A stretch of 64,000 nt of DNA from UA16 sp002292325 (lineage in GTDB: Bacteria > Bacteroidota > Bacteroidia > Flavobacteriales_D > Sanyastnellaceae): NCBI GenBank assembly GCA_943788645.1, contig CALSRC010000012.1, positions 124,001 to 188,000 on the forward strand, given 5' to 3'. How positions within the stretch are numbered: the stretch's first letter is position 1; every line of letters begins with the position of its first letter. The notes beneath the pieces were generated by a model. That model was not told where the DNA came from. It did not search any database and saw only the letters and a list, made by a program, of their open reading frames with translations. This document shows positions 54,401 through 62,166 of the stretch, piece by piece. The translations under genes and the position numbers were made by a program.

Positions 54401-56029
54401 CTCAATTACCTCGGTGTCGACCAGGTCAGCAAGGTCACATCGAAAATATTATTGGTTGCGGCTTATCGAAATTTGCTCGTGGGCAATGACGACATGGTGA
54501 GTGACTTCATTCGGAATTGGAGGCGATTGGTCTTGGTTCGCAGGCAAATTCCTGTTGAGATGAGGCGTGTAAGGCCTGATCTTCAAAGCGACCTAGAATG
54601 GCTGGGGCAGGTATTGCGCGCGCTGAACGAGGGCCATCGAAATTTGAATCTTGCATTCGATGATCTGCAACAGCGATCAGCCATGAAGTCTTTTCTGCAT
54701 CTAAATGAAGTCGTAACGTTGGATGGCGGTGGGATTGTTTACCTGGCGTTGTTGGAAGAATCCCGTTTGGTCTTGGATTCCGCTCGAGTGCTTGAACCGG
54801 AATGGGCAGCTTGGCAGGAATCATTGATCCGTGATTGGAGGCCGACAGACCGAGTGGACTTGGAGTTGGAAAAAGACTTTATTTTGGCCTGCCGAAGCAG
54901 AGTAGGAAGTACCGTGGCCATTGAAGAAATTGAGGCCAAAATTCCCGTGAATGAGGTAGAATTGAAAGGTAAAGTCCTTCGTAAGCTGGCATCAATGCCT
55001 GATTATGAGCGCAGTCAGGAATTCAGTTTTGCAGCTATACGGCATCAGATGCTGTTGATGCGAGTAGTGACGAGTGAGGAGGTTGAATTAGATGGTTCTA
55101 CCTTGCTCATCCATTTGCAACTCCTGCATGATCGATTCGGCTCTGTTCGAGATCGTGAAGGAACGAATTATTGCTTTTTGCTCAATGTAATTCGCAAGAA
55201 TTTCCCGGATGATCCAGAAGTTCAATTGGCTGTTCCTCGAATGATGATAGAAGCGGGAAAATGTCAAGGGGTTCGCTTCACCCGAAATTCTGGTTACCAT
55301 TGGCTCGCAATGAATCATATCGAACTCAAACAATTCGATAAAGCGGAGAAGATATTGAATGAATACGGAGATTTATTATTGAATGAGGGCGCGGCAGCAT
55401 CAGAATTTCAATATGTACTGAAGCCGCTCCTTTCGTTGGGAGCGTCTGATCCAAGTGGTGATGGTTTCAAAGCCTTTTTCGCCTTAAAGCTGAAGATGTA
55501 CGAATCGCTTCGGATCATTTCATGGAACCTCAAATCGGAAATCTCTAAAGTTCTCTCAGACGATTTTTCGATGGAACATCTATCAGGGAGTGATTTGAAA
55601 ATTTCATCTGAAGTTGAAAGAAATGCATCAACAGGGACATTGATGATGATGAATCTTCTGAAATTGGTTTCCAGAATTGCGATTGCTGACGGTGATCTGG
55701 ATGAAGCTGAAATTCACGATCTGTCAGAAACAGCCTTGGCATGTGGGGCACACCTCAATCTGACTGTTTCTGCCGAGGTTATGGAAGAGATGATGGGTTG
55801 GTTAAATGTTTGGAAATCCAACCTTGAAGAGGATAAAGAGGCCTTTATGGCTGAAAACACGGTTGAGTTTGAGCGAACGATCGAAGAAGTAAATGTGCAA
55901 TGCAGTGACGGTGAGAAAAGACAAATTGTGCGTTTGTGTCAAATCGTTGCCGCATCAGACGGAGTTGTAGAGGAGAGCGAACAGAACTTGTTGGATGCAC
56001 TAAAAAAGGGCCTCATTCTGGATGAATAA
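51452..56029 (+). CDS. Putative 7-transmembrane receptor fused to STAND-type NTPase and TerB-like domain
   Basis: A 1525-aa protein I cannot assign to a named family. A signal peptide (MSRFLLFLVALVFLADHANA) precedes a ~240-residue periplasmic region, then seven hydrophobic helices (about 265-500, e.g. IWLLIFGMFVSFMVLTAGG, LHLGGFVLAVIYLVILP). The signal-peptide/7-TM count puts the rest in the cytoplasm: a P-loop NTPase with GVAGSGKT (550-557) and Walker B ITIILDN (Asp677), a winged-helix-like stretch resembling MalT/AAA_16 STAND proteins (LLVSAAHIGFKFDAELLAEI), a long helical region, and a TerB-like tail (~1395-1525; IADGDLDEAEIHDLSE, ASDGVVEESEQNLLDAL). The start at 51452 is chosen for the signal peptide; the TTG at 51428 precedes it. 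It may sense an envelope signal. Confidence 0.75.
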   Translation: MSRFLLFLVALVFLADHANASEDGGLSLLKKAEIMTFYSGSTLHSWYECNSALDSISKWEMQLTDADSQLIRRLDRIKEELLLGNANSGDNMNGIFPAYGAMTNKRPDYHFSDDPQEVLAEDLLGQFIEMPSKSRKGLYKDSGVFLLMSTTNADLGIVNVLIDFLNNATAAYVIRPHELRGLIPCDLEDGLCLQNLDASDWERLIAHFGADEILLLTLDSKAQFSSDVHYKGLRIQRFDKDSSALTFENYVEAFKTDKIPNKHDVIWLLIFGMFVSFMVLTAGGLFDYAEGSFIYVRDWQTVLHAKKNLFAIVFSIVVVNVVLLGSNSFAPDLNEYIWSSQAILWLLCIILLPPIAACVLTYFAMWRLMKDWSVNEMSNYSRLIQAAFLSAYVWFFSFDLLAGPTGDLKLYIIELSLASVFTLSPAWVMGKVITQVVQGGQDRRQLMVGVSVAILSWALLCIALYLSISNNLLLSNWLHLGGFVLAVIYLVILPKLKRKLNREGAEVLDGAAELGNPLENFTQGLNWNDAQSSLNRWVDDNESSVFLLRGVAGSGKTRFMKYWRDQLNERDSGKHLVLFGDFNEVHNDKVVDFEPFIEAINSNLATKNEEWNGVFRDNSSAVESGVKFLSTLGNAAGIPLGEGTGDENRGVKDVAGRFLNMCNQKHSNGTSITIILDNYAWATSDEKSRRLLFELIERLEISPPHRRSLRFILTFAEQEDNSNSAFLLNELEEGEFHLSKWKGLLGWDSDNEDSLKSSVQNWLTSLEDERAWHSQESPSRISKKLKQHLSNRIHEVIKETDLTKSILGVPSPGDVLKYIQLLEKGGYVEMRGQFIELAKDPVNSGIPIMEGELIESTRRFEALEFESRQLLVSAAHIGFKFDAELLAEIWKMDLLLVLRVLDGPGVEGIFIRDRSNEDNIYAFLNRDIHQRAKRGFAADGSTDRIRQVIIEFQKRALEHVYKKGDAYMLSMDLEVLNSTALDCLNYLGVDQVSKVTSKILLVAAYRNLLVGNDDMVSDFIRNWRRLVLVRRQIPVEMRRVRPDLQSDLEWLGQVLRALNEGHRNLNLAFDDLQQRSAMKSFLHLNEVVTLDGGGIVYLALLEESRLVLDSARVLEPEWAAWQESLIRDWRPTDRVDLELEKDFILACRSRVGSTVAIEEIEAKIPVNEVELKGKVLRKLASMPDYERSQEFSFAAIRHQMLLMRVVTSEEVELDGSTLLIHLQLLHDRFGSVRDREGTNYCFLLNVIRKNFPDDPEVQLAVPRMMIEAGKCQGVRFTRNSGYHWLAMNHIELKQFDKAEKILNEYGDLLLNEGAAASEFQYVLKPLLSLGASDPSGDGFKAFFALKLKMYESLRIISWNLKSEISKVLSDDFSMEHLSGSDLKISSEVERNASTGTLMMMNLLKLVSRIAIADGDLDEAEIHDLSETALACGAHLNLTVSAEVMEEMMGWLNVWKSNLEEDKEAFMAENTVEFERTIEEVNVQCSDGEKRQIVRLCQIVAASDGVVEESEQNLLDALKKGLILDE

Positions 56030-56037
56030 GAGGCGGC

Positions 56038-57477
56038 TCAGGGGGCCTTTGTAAACTCGAAGCTCACCCTTCGGTTTGCCGCTCTTCCCGCCTCAGATTC
56101 GTTGCTCTGAATCGGGTCGGATTCACCAAGGCCTTGGGCCGTGATTTCTTGCCTTACATTCAAATTACGAAGAGCGTCGGCAACCGCCGCAGAGCGTCTT
56201 TGGGAAAGATCGATGTTGTACCCTGTGGTGCCGACATTGTCGGTATGTCCAGAAACAATTAAATGAGGCAAATCCCTGTTCATGTGGCACCAATCTGCGA
56301 CATCCTCAAGAATGGCATGTCCCTCTTCTGAAAGAACAGCGGAGTCAAATTTGAACAGCACATTTGAAACCTCGAAGTGCATGGGGCGACCAGAATCCGG
56401 GAGCCAAAAAATGTCCGTCTGGGTCATTCGGTTGAGCGCAGCGGTTTGACGTCCCGTGATGGTATATCCCGTTCTCAAATTTGTTTCACGAAATGACCCA
56501 GCATCTCCTCCAGGTGCAAGACCCGTTGGTGCAAACCGCAAGGGCAAAGCAGAAGCCCAAAAGGCTCCATCCGGCGACTCTATATACCCCCAATCGTCCA
56601 ATTCGGTATTGACATGGTTCAGTGCGAACGGACCTTTCCATTCCAACCAGTTATTCGGTTCGGTTCGCCGAAACTCCATGACATCTAATCCTCGGCCATC
56701 GACCCACTGCGACACCCAAAGTCGAAGACCGTCTGCACTTATTCGGGGCGTTCGTTCAGGTCCATCGGTGTTGATAGGAAATGGCAGTCTGATCACTTCA
56801 TCCCAACCAAAATCGCCTTCGATTGCTATGTACACATCGGTGTTTCCCCAAAGGTGATCGTTCCAATTCCAGCCTTTCATGTGGTAAGTGGAAGGGTCAT
56901 CGGTCGGCCTATCGGATACAAAGACCAGTACATCGCCGTGTTTCCATCCGTCTGCTTCTGTCCAAATCGAATTGACGGGTTCTGGGTAGTGCATGATGCG
57001 CGGATTGCGGCCTTCTTTCGTTTGAACTTCAAATAAATCAGCAGTTTGCAATCCTGACTTCGAGTCGGTGATGCCGATGTTCTCAGGGAAATTTCCAGCC
57101 ACGATGCAGTGCCCGTCATCGAGGACCTGGGTGATGCATTCATGTCCATTGGTGCTGATGACTTTCATCGGACGCGCATCGGACCATATTCCATGTTCCA
57201 GTGTGCTGTAAAAAACATCCTCTCCTCCGGAATTTGGGTTGACGGTGAAATTGAGTTTGAAATCAAAAAACCCCGTGCGATCCATTCCACAGAAATAAAG
57301 TTCATTTCCGTCCGGTGAGGGACAAGGTAAATACTCATGAGCCGCGGTATTTATATGGCGGCTGATGCGGACTGGGAGCTGTGCGGAACACTGCTGATTT
57401 GTCCCAAGCCAGATGAAGGCCAAGGCCAATGAAAACAAGGCAGTTGTTGCCCGTTTGTGCTGGAGAAAACTTATCAT
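56038..57477 (-). CDS. OmpA-family protein with PD40-type propeller
   Basis: A 479-aa exported protein; signal peptide ending QQCSAQ. The N-terminal ~330 residues form a PD40/TolB-like propeller (EYLPCPSPDGNELYFCGMD, VFVSDRPTDDPSTYHMKGW, ERTPRISADGLRLWVSQWV). The C-terminal domain is OmpA-like and peptidoglycan-binding (VLFKFDSAVLSEEGHAILED, SGHTDNVGTTGYNIDLSQRR, GRAANRRVSFEF). Unlike the PorE-like protein at 32739, it lacks the TPR and regulatory-like domains. The ATG at 57477 opens the signal peptide; the longer ORF start at 57534 would overlap the divergent amphi-Trp gene. It converges with the receptor-NTPase gene, with an 8-base gap. Likely ties an outer-membrane assembly to the wall. 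Confidence 0.82.
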   Translation of the reverse strand: MISFLQHKRATTALFSLALAFIWLGTNQQCSAQLPVRISRHINTAAHEYLPCPSPDGNELYFCGMDRTGFFDFKLNFTVNPNSGGEDVFYSTLEHGIWSDARPMKVISTNGHECITQVLDDGHCIVAGNFPENIGITDSKSGLQTADLFEVQTKEGRNPRIMHYPEPVNSIWTEADGWKHGDVLVFVSDRPTDDPSTYHMKGWNWNDHLWGNTDVYIAIEGDFGWDEVIRLPFPINTDGPERTPRISADGLRLWVSQWVDGRGLDVMEFRRTEPNNWLEWKGPFALNHVNTELDDWGYIESPDGAFWASALPLRFAPTGLAPGGDAGSFRETNLRTGYTITGRQTAALNRMTQTDIFWLPDSGRPMHFEVSNVLFKFDSAVLSEEGHAILEDVADWCHMNRDLPHLIVSGHTDNVGTTGYNIDLSQRRSAAVADALRNLNVRQEITAQGLGESDPIQSNESEAGRAANRRVSFEFTKAP

Positions 57478-57501
57478 TGTAATGGACAATAATAACCCAT
57501 A

Positions 57502-57723
57502 ATGACCATGAGCGAAAGAGACGTCACCCAACACTACCCCAAAGAAGAATTTGTTGCTAAACTCCGACGTTTAGCCGACTGCATTGAAACGGAAGAAAAC
57601 TTTCGTATTTCGGTAGGAGGTGAGGCGATTTATGTCCCAGATCGTGCTGTTTTCAGCATTGAACATGAACGGGAAGATGGCAAGAATGAACTGGAGTTTC
57701 AAATTGTTTGGGAGGACGAATAA
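57502..57723 (+). CDS. Amphi-Trp domain protein
   Basis: A 73-aa single-domain protein of the amphi-Trp family (short proteins with an alternating basic/acidic pattern and a conserved Trp near the C-terminus). Matching stretches are FVAKLRRLADCIETEENFRI, GGEAIYVPDRAVFSIEHERE and the end ELEFQIVWEDE. The size is right for the family; its role is unknown. The start ATG is only 24 bases from the divergent OmpA-family start, so the two promoters overlap. A second Met (codon 3) is a possible start. Confidence 0.82.
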   Translation: MTMSERDVTQHYPKEEFVAKLRRLADCIETEENFRISVGGEAIYVPDRAVFSIEHEREDGKNELEFQIVWEDE

Positions 57724-57745
57724 GCTCGAATGCTGGACATTGGGA

Positions 57746-58183
57746 TCAAAGCTGCTCAGCTGCTGACCAAAGTTTATTGAACTCTTCCAGAAACAGTTCC
57801 GCTGTTCTTCCGTCGTCTATCACGACTAAATTCTCCGCGTTTCGAGTGGCTGCACTGCGCGTCCAATTGTAGCTCCCTGTCAAAACAGTTCGCCCGTCTA
57901 CAACCATGAATTTGTGGTGCATGTGCGCAGGGCTCACGTCCACTCGCACATCAATCCCGATCTCGTGAAGTGTTAAAATGTCTGAGCCCCTGTCGTATTG
58001 TTTGTCATTGTCGCTCAATACCCTGATTTGAATGCCTTCTCGATGGCAGGAAATAAGCGCGTCAAGCAGCCGGTCGTCACTCAGCGTGAAAACGCAGATG
58101 TCCAAGGAACTCACGGAATTGGTCGTGTTTTCCAGAATTGCATCGAGAATGTCATTGCCCGGGGAGAAAAAAGATTGAATCAT
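57746..58183 (-). CDS. Single-HKD phospholipase D-family protein
   Basis: A 145-aa PLD-superfamily protein with one HKD motif: HHKFMVVDG (H89-x-K91, D96) followed by GSYNWTRSA. The length and single motif match Nuc/Zucchini-type members, which act as dimers as endonucleases or phosphodiesterases. There is no signal peptide, so it would be cytoplasmic. The N-terminal half (DICVFTLSDDRLLDALISCH) is the usual alpha/beta part. Substrate unknown; Nuc-type nucleases and cardiolipin hydrolases cannot be separated from sequence. It ends 22 bases from the amphi-Trp stop (convergent); a perfect 12-base palindrome lies 56 bases upstream of its ATG. Confidence 0.87.
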   Translation of the reverse strand: MIQSFFSPGNDILDAILENTTNSVSSLDICVFTLSDDRLLDALISCHREGIQIRVLSDNDKQYDRGSDILTLHEIGIDVRVDVSPAHMHHKFMVVDGRTVLTGSYNWTRSAATRNAENLVVIDDGRTAELFLEEFNKLWSAAEQL

Positions 58184-58284
58184 GGTTGTACAATTTTGAG
58201 TTACAATATCAATGTTTTAATACCAAAAATTCAACGAAAACGAATTCGTTTCAGCATTCATGTTTCATGAGCGGAGTGGATTGC

Positions 58285-58971
58285 TCAACTGAGAATAACC
58301 TCAGAGAGCCAATTCCAAGTCAAGGTCGTGCTGGAATACAACGTACTGGAAATATGCTCCCAGGCCTTACTGAGTTTTCCACTTGATAGGAATTGGAATG
58401 CCCCACCGTAGCTCAATAGCATAGCTGTTGGTAGAAAGCAGAGGGTAAAGAGCCTTCCTGCAACATTGAAATCGGTTTGTTGCAGATGCGATTCGCGAAT
58501 GTTGGCGACCATTTCATATCCGAAGATGAGCCCAAATACGGCCTCGGCCGCATGGCCCTCGATGCCCATTCCTATGCTAATAAAGGCATAAAGGTAGAGG
58601 GCTAGTGGAATGAAGTAGGGTCCCAGAGCTACCAGCCAATTGAATGGGGTTTCGATGAGAGCTAGGCCGTTTCCGTCGGATTGTACTTTCAAGGAATCAA
58701 CTCGCAATCCGGTCATCCAAGCGAGGAGGACATGGATGAACTCATGTTCCATTGTTGTCAGGAATCGGGTGACCCTGAAGCGCGTACAAATGATCCAGCC
58801 GATTACCGTAGAACCAATCGCAAAAATCCAAAACCAACCTTTCCCGTTGCCCATTTGATCTTGAATGGTTTCCCATGATTGCATCGCGACGGCGGGGAGA
58901 ATGGCCAAGAATAAAAGGGCAAGTGGCCACTTGATAATTTTCAAGATGAGAAAGGAGAACCATTTCAACAT
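58285..58971 (-). CDS. M50-like membrane metalloprotease
   Basis: A 228-aa integral membrane protein with four to five hydrophobic helices and a zinc motif HEFIH (76-80) inside a helix (TMEHEFIHVLLAWMTG), as in intramembrane site-2-type proteases (M50B-like). The stretch NWLVALGPYFIPLALYLY after a short beta region (VQSDGNGLALIETPF) is like the family's GNGxA/NxxxALGPY arrangement. The third ligand, normally Asp of an 'NxxPxxxLDG'-type motif, is not obvious, so activity is uncertain. The ATG at 58971 overlaps the stop of a possible 19-codon leader ORF. Function unknown. Confidence 0.7.
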   Translation of the reverse strand: MLKWFSFLILKIIKWPLALLFLAILPAVAMQSWETIQDQMGNGKGWFWIFAIGSTVIGWIICTRFRVTRFLTTMEHEFIHVLLAWMTGLRVDSLKVQSDGNGLALIETPFNWLVALGPYFIPLALYLYAFISIGMGIEGHAAEAVFGLIFGYEMVANIRESHLQQTDFNVAGRLFTLCFLPTAMLLSYGGAFQFLSSGKLSKAWEHISSTLYSSTTLTWNWLSEVILS

Positions 58972-59024
58972 ATTCCTTGGTTTAGGATTGCGAGTTCACG
59001 TGATTTATAGAGACCCGAAAACAT
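58965..59024 (-). CDS. Possible 19-codon leader ORF coupled to the M50-like gene
   Basis: ATG at 59022-59024 lies 2 bases behind TAATTTGG (59027-59034, a TAnnTTTG variant). The 19 codons (MFSGLYKSRELAILNQGIC) end in a TGA that overlaps the ATG of the M50-like gene by 7 bases, a geometry typical of translational coupling. The length is too short to support by composition, so this is tentative. Confidence 0.3.
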   Translation of the reverse strand: MFSGLYKSRELAILNQGIC

Positions 59025-59026
59025 TG

Positions 59027-59034
59027 CCAAATTA
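59027..59034 (-). promoter_or_regulatory. -7 element for the M50-like gene
   Basis: TAATTTGG on the minus strand (TAnnTTTG variant), 55 bases upstream of the M50 ATG and 2 bases before the leader-ORF ATG. No TTG is seen at the expected distance. Confidence 0.35.
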
Positions 59035-59084
59035 AGGCATTCCAACCAATTCAGTTTGTAAGAAGAGCATCCAGTCTCACGCGT

Positions 59085-62006
59085 TTAACGAACGAGGGAT
59101 ACGGTGCCTTGTTTGACGACCGGAAATCCGAGTTGGTCGCGGTAAGTGACCCTCCATGTGTAGATGCCGTTGGGGGCATAATGTGAGCCTCCAAGGCTTT
59201 GGCCCAACCATGGCTCCGTTGGATCGCCTGTGAACCAGGCGATTTCGCCCCATCGGTTGCGCACCTCGAGTTCGTAGAAGGTCACTCCCAGTGCTACCGG
59301 CAGCCACACATCGTTCAGACCGTCTTGGTCCGGTGTAAACGCAGTCGGTGCATGAAAAATCGTGCCATTGACAACTACTTCAGCCCACGCTGTTGAAATG
59401 CATCCATAGGGACTGATGACCGTTTGAATGATTTCGAAGGTCCCTCCATCGCTGAAGATGTAAGAACCATTGGCTGAGCCGAGGCTGCCTCCATCGCTCA
59501 TCCAATAGCTCACCGCACTATTGGCTTGTGCCAAGGATTCAATGGTGACGACAGGTTCGAGCAATTCCACGACCTGCGGGGATGTTGTGAACCCAGCTTC
59601 GGGAGAAGGATAAACCGTGACTGCATCCTCAACATTGAAGCTAATACTGGCTGGACAATTCCCAGTCGATGTGGCGGAAACCGTTACATCGAATGTGCCT
59701 ACCTGCTCATAGATGTGAGCAGGTGCATCCATCAAACTCATTCCTCCATCTCCAAATGCCCAACCATAATCCAAATCATCCGTTGGGAAGGCATCGGAGA
59801 AAGTGACGGTCAGTGGCACGCAACCATTGGAAGGCCAGACCTCCACATCAAATGCACTGAGGTCAGGAGGTGTTTCGATGAAGATGGAGTCTAAGCTGCT
59901 GTTGGTGCATCCTATTTCATCCAAGGTCAATGTGACAGCGTGCCATCCTCCAGAGGAAAAACTTGCGTCAACTGCTGTGCCGCTCGCGGTTCCAGGCGCT
60001 CCACCATCAAATTGCCAAGAGTATGCAGCATCGGCAAACTGTGCGCCCTCGCCGACAAAATTGAAGCTGTTGCCTTCGAGACATTGCTGGGCGGGCGGCA
60101 CAAAATCAGGTGCGGGATCATGAACCAGCAGCTCAAACGCGGCGGACGAGAGTAAGCATTCCAGCCCGGTGAATGTCACTTCGAGGTTGTACACGCCGGC
60201 ATCGAGTAAACCTGCATTGGCAACGAAAGCTGTGGCATTGGTCGTGGCGAAGCCATTGGGGCCGGACCAAGTATAATTTGCGAGGGACTGAGCGAGTGGA
60301 TTGTTGGTAAATTCAGGAACCTCGAGAGCGATGTCGTCGCCAAGGCAGGTCGTTCCCATAGGCTCGATTGCCACAGGTGGGCAGACGCCTGTTTGAACCT
60401 CAAGCACGGTGACTTCTCCCACAGGACACCCTTCGCCGTCAATCAGTGCACTCGCCCCGTTGTTGGTCTGTGCGTTCCCTGAGATGGCCCCATCCCCAAA
60501 AATGTCGGCTTCCGCCGTAAGTGTGCTGTTGCATTGAAGGAGCAGACAGTCATCCGTCAATTGAACTTGGTAACGGTATGCTATGCTGTCCAAACCCACG
60601 GGATTGTTGATCAGAGTACCTCCAGTCGATGCGGTGGCTCCTGCACCCACTCGAACCTGCACGACCTGGTTGTCGGCGAGGAATTCACCGGGATCATCTC
60701 CCTCGGTATCGGTCATCCATCCCGTCAAGGGACCTGCTTCCCAAACCAAGCTACCTTGAACGAAATTCGTCCGAATGTCGAGCTGTGTGGTAATGTATAC
60801 ATTGTTCGCAGCATCGCTCCCCAGATTTTTTCCCACCACCGTGTACTCCAAGATGTCTCCGGGTTCGGCAACACCTCCATTGAGGTCTTCTATGTACACT
60901 GTCGCACGAAGGTCCGGTTCATACACATCCACGACGGAAGTGATGACCTGGACGGTGATGGATTCCCCTCCGGTCGTCACACGAATCTCGGCTTCGGTGG
61001 CGTTGTTCGTAAGGTAATCGAACCCGCTATTGTCGGGTATGAAGACGTTGGCATCATGGCCCAATGTGTTATTGAAAGCGGGTTCACGCCATGGATTCAT
61101 GACACCGCTTGAACTGTGGGTGCTGTTGAAGACATTGTCGATGTCATGTGTTGCATCGCTGATGTATTCAAATGCACCCGTGCCATCAAATCCAAGTTGA
61201 TCGCCTCCTTCGCCTCTGTCTCCATCGTAAGCAACGACACCCAGCTGAAAATCGACTGGACCAGCAGGCGGGGTAAGAAAACCTGAAATCGGCACGTCGA
61301 CGGTGCTGTTGTCACCACCACCGCCCCAGCCGCTGGTAATCATGGCGAGTCCATCGAAGACTGTGAGGTTGCGCATAGGTTCTAGCGCATCAGCGTAAAC
61401 AATGACCAAGACCCATCCACCCCAGGATGAATTGTCTTGGTCAGCGATGACATTGGCTATGGTGTATCGCGCATTGACAGGATTGTTGGCTACCCAATCG
61501 GTGATGTTGGCAAAGCAGCAATAATTGTCCACATTGGAGGCGTCAAATTCAAATTCTTCATCTGCCATGATGTCCGTATACGGGTCGTTATCGTTGGCTC
61601 GAATCTTCACTTGGTCCCGAAGGTCTTCATTGGGCACGAATCCGTTTCCCAATCTTCCAGCCCAATAAAGTCCTGCGAAATCCACCTGAGCGCACGCCCC
61701 CAATGCAAGGCTGTCAGAGGAGGAGCACCAAGTCTCTGGATCGTCATCACCGTCAAAGTACTGCATCTGGTGGCCGTTGTTGTTGTCTTGTGGCCAGCCC
61801 GTGATGGGCATCGCTTGCTGCGCATTGGTGCATGCCGCTCCCGTCCCACAAAACATCGTCGTGTTGGCAAGGAATTGGATGCCACCATTCTGCTGAGCTT
61901 GGAATCGGATGTCAAAATCTTCGACGACTTGGGAGGTCCCAGATATCCCAACGAGGAGCATTCCGCCGATGAAAAGGGGTGTGCATTTTATTTTTCTCTG
62001 CGCCAT
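59085..62006 (-). CDS. Surface protein with DUF11/PKD domains and type B T9SS sorting domain
   Basis: A 973-aa exported protein; signal peptide ending GISGTSQ. An N-terminal ~350-residue region contains WAGRLGNGFVPNEDLRDQVK and SGWGGGGDNSTVDVPISGFL, resembling the 'DUF3344-like' domain of Bacteroidota surface proteins. Then a DUF11-type domain (EPGDILEYTVVGKNLGSDAA), Ig-like modules, a PKD domain (DLDYGWAFGDGGMSLMDAPA), and a CHU_C-type sorting domain (APTAFTPDQDGLNDVWLPVA, YELEVRNRWGEIAWFTGD) to KQGTVSLVR. The ATG at 62006 is used because the upstream 42 codons contain no signal peptide. A terminator-like hairpin and U tract lie in the 5' leader. Probably a T9SS-secreted cell-surface protein. 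Confidence 0.85.
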   Translation of the reverse strand: MAQRKIKCTPLFIGGMLLVGISGTSQVVEDFDIRFQAQQNGGIQFLANTTMFCGTGAACTNAQQAMPITGWPQDNNNGHQMQYFDGDDDPETWCSSSDSLALGACAQVDFAGLYWAGRLGNGFVPNEDLRDQVKIRANDNDPYTDIMADEEFEFDASNVDNYCCFANITDWVANNPVNARYTIANVIADQDNSSWGGWVLVIVYADALEPMRNLTVFDGLAMITSGWGGGGDNSTVDVPISGFLTPPAGPVDFQLGVVAYDGDRGEGGDQLGFDGTGAFEYISDATHDIDNVFNSTHSSSGVMNPWREPAFNNTLGHDANVFIPDNSGFDYLTNNATEAEIRVTTGGESITVQVITSVVDVYEPDLRATVYIEDLNGGVAEPGDILEYTVVGKNLGSDAANNVYITTQLDIRTNFVQGSLVWEAGPLTGWMTDTEGDDPGEFLADNQVVQVRVGAGATASTGGTLINNPVGLDSIAYRYQVQLTDDCLLLQCNSTLTAEADIFGDGAISGNAQTNNGASALIDGEGCPVGEVTVLEVQTGVCPPVAIEPMGTTCLGDDIALEVPEFTNNPLAQSLANYTWSGPNGFATTNATAFVANAGLLDAGVYNLEVTFTGLECLLSSAAFELLVHDPAPDFVPPAQQCLEGNSFNFVGEGAQFADAAYSWQFDGGAPGTASGTAVDASFSSGGWHAVTLTLDEIGCTNSSLDSIFIETPPDLSAFDVEVWPSNGCVPLTVTFSDAFPTDDLDYGWAFGDGGMSLMDAPAHIYEQVGTFDVTVSATSTGNCPASISFNVEDAVTVYPSPEAGFTTSPQVVELLEPVVTIESLAQANSAVSYWMSDGGSLGSANGSYIFSDGGTFEIIQTVISPYGCISTAWAEVVVNGTIFHAPTAFTPDQDGLNDVWLPVALGVTFYELEVRNRWGEIAWFTGDPTEPWLGQSLGGSHYAPNGIYTWRVTYRDQLGFPVVKQGTVSLVR

Positions 62007-62050
62007 TCTAAGAACCAAACAGAAAAGTGCTGTCAAAGGTTGCCATGTGA

Positions 62051-62085
62051 AAAAAAAAAACCGCTGTCTCGCGATTTGGAGCGGA
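62051..62085 (-). promoter_or_regulatory. Terminator-like hairpin in the 5' leader (possible attenuator)
   Basis: On the minus strand CCGCT, a 14-base loop holding the palindrome TCGCGA, AGCGG, then 11-12 T. The stem is 5 bp only. It lies 45 bases upstream of the minus-strand ATG (62006); there is no other minus-strand gene for it to terminate, so a leader attenuator is possible. Confidence 0.35.
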
Positions 62086-62166
62086 TTGATTGGTTGTGTA
62101 GATTCAGTTGTAACTTTAGCTGTTAACAGCACGTTACCCGCACGAAGTAAATTGAAAATATAGCCG

